Assembly: GCA_026387895.1 (NCBI GenBank)
Contig: JAPLKT010000122.1
Coordinates: forward strand, 1 to 33,305
Source: Gemmatimonadota bacterium
GTDB lineage: Bacteria > Gemmatimonadota > Gemmatimonadetes > Gemmatimonadales > Gemmatimonadaceae
DNA: 33,305 nt
Reading direction: 5' to 3'
Shown: piece after piece, positions 32,682 through 33,305 of the stretch
Layout: every line of letters starts with the position of its first letter
Numbering within the stretch: the stretch's first letter is position 1
The notes under the pieces: generated by a model
Databases searched by the model: none
The model's input: only the letters and a program-made list of their open reading frames with translations
Told to the model about the DNA's origin: nothing
Program-made: the position numbers and the translations under genes

Positions 32682-33305
32682 GGCGCCGCCACTCCTGCCC
32701 GCCGCGCACACTCCGCCAACACGGCTGCGCCAATGAACAACGCGTCCTCGTCTGGCGCGAACCGCGGCGAATGTGCCGCTGTTGGCCCGCCGCCCGGCTC
32801 ACGAGCGCCGACGCGCAGGAAGCAGCCTGGGATTCGCTCCTGATAAAAGGCGAAGTCCTCGCCCCCCATGTTGGTGGTGCCAAGCGGGACGACCGACGCT
32901 GCACCAAGCACGGCGCGCGCGGCCTCGGCGGCGATCGTCGCGGCACGCGGATCATTCACGACCGGCGGCGTGCCATCACTGAATGCGACGGTCGCGCGGA
33001 GGCCGTGGGTCAACGCCACAGCGTCGGCAATCCGTGCGACCTCGCGTGTGAGCAGGGCACGCGACGCCGGTGTGGTCGCGCGTACGGTACCTGAGAGTTC
33101 CACCGATTCGGGAATAATGTTCGCCGCTGTGCCTGCATGGATCGTTCCGACCGTCACCACGCCGGGGAGCGCGGGGTCGAGTCGACGCGCGACAATCGTC
33201 TGCAGCGCCATGATCAGCGCACCCGCTCCGACGATCGGGTCGGCCGACTCCTGCGGGCGCGCACCATGGGCACCAGCACCGTGGAGCGTGATCGTGAACG
33301 AGTCG
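32678..33305 (-). CDS. M20-family amidohydrolase, partial
   Basis: Only the C-terminal 209 codons are present; the frame is open through the window edge at 33305, so the start is outside. It begins in the dimerisation domain (FTITLHGAGAHGARPQESAD, then ALQTIVAR), continues with VGTIHAGTAANIIPESVELS and ends with the second half of the catalytic domain: MGGEDFAFYQERIPGCFLRV and AAHSPRFAPDEDAL, whose His is a probable metal ligand. This is the pattern of N-acyl-amino-acid or hippurate-type hydrolases, which remove an acyl group from an amino acid with two metal ions. Its stop overlaps the GT4 start, an unusual partner for a glycosyltransferase. Confidence 0.87.
   Translation of the reverse strand, partial: DSFTITLHGAGAHGARPQESADPIVGAGALIMALQTIVARRLDPALPGVVTVGTIHAGTAANIIPESVELSGTVRATTPASRALLTREVARIADAVALTHGLRATVAFSDGTPPVVNDPRAATIAAEAARAVLGAASVVPLGTTNMGGEDFAFYQERIPGCFLRVGAREPGGGPTAAHSPRFAPDEDALFIGAAVLAECARRAGVAAP

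Overview
The window is GC-rich, densely coded bacterial chromosome with many GTG and a few TTG starts. Several features are reminiscent of Gemmatimonadota or a related phylum: secreted proteins made of a carboxypeptidase-regulatory domain plus a short plug-like tail, a large secreted BNR/VPS10-type propeller protein, a YncE-propeller/phosphoesterase fusion, and short Wza-type and Wzi-type capsule proteins. This taxonomic reading is inference; no rRNA or other phylogenetic marker is present. No tRNA, rRNA, IS element or CRISPR array was recognised, and no gene-free stretch exceeds about 200 bases.

Region 1 (1-7400) is a set of short, mostly unlinked units: a partial S51-type peptidase, a RidA-family protein, a secreted carboxypeptidase-regulatory/plug protein, a branched-chain aminotransferase, a ParE-type toxin-antitoxin pair with its own promoter, a D-Ala-D-Ala-ligase-like ATP-grasp protein, an MFS exporter and a second carboxypeptidase-regulatory/plug protein. 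Three strong hairpins with T-rich tails mark unit ends at about 2500, 3500 and 7415.

Region 2 (7450-18430) carries transketolase; a tightly overlapped minus-strand operon (phosphoesterase lipoprotein, flippase-like membrane protein, SCP2-like protein) that looks connected to lipids; a divergent secreted propeller protein followed by a GNAT acetyltransferase; and an enoyl-ACP reductase of the long plant/chlamydial type.

Region 3 (18460-32681, with an amidohydrolase running off the end) is a Wzx/Wzy-type exopolysaccharide or capsule locus. One plus-strand operon has flippase, GT2, Wzy/ligase-like polymerase and a repeat lipoprotein, all translationally coupled. It converges on a minus-strand block (GT4, kinase-less Wzz-like co-polymerase, broken Wzi). 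A second, intact Wzi-like gene follows on the plus strand, then a minus-strand Wza-like export protein. The last minus-strand block is M20 amidohydrolase, GT4 and GT2, linked by four-base overlaps. Four genes hold tandem DNA duplications: three ~276-bp units in the repeat lipoprotein, a 71-bp frame-breaking duplication in the broken Wzi, an exact 45-bp duplication in the Wza-like gene and, outside this locus, three 12-bp units in the flippase-like gene.

The observations most worth following are the coupled repeat lipoprotein at the end of the wzy operon, the Wzi junction whose two 71-bp copies differ mainly at synonymous sites (as if two alleles had been joined), the ~98-bp inverted-repeat element between fabI and wzx, and the phosphoesterase/flippase/SCP2 operon.
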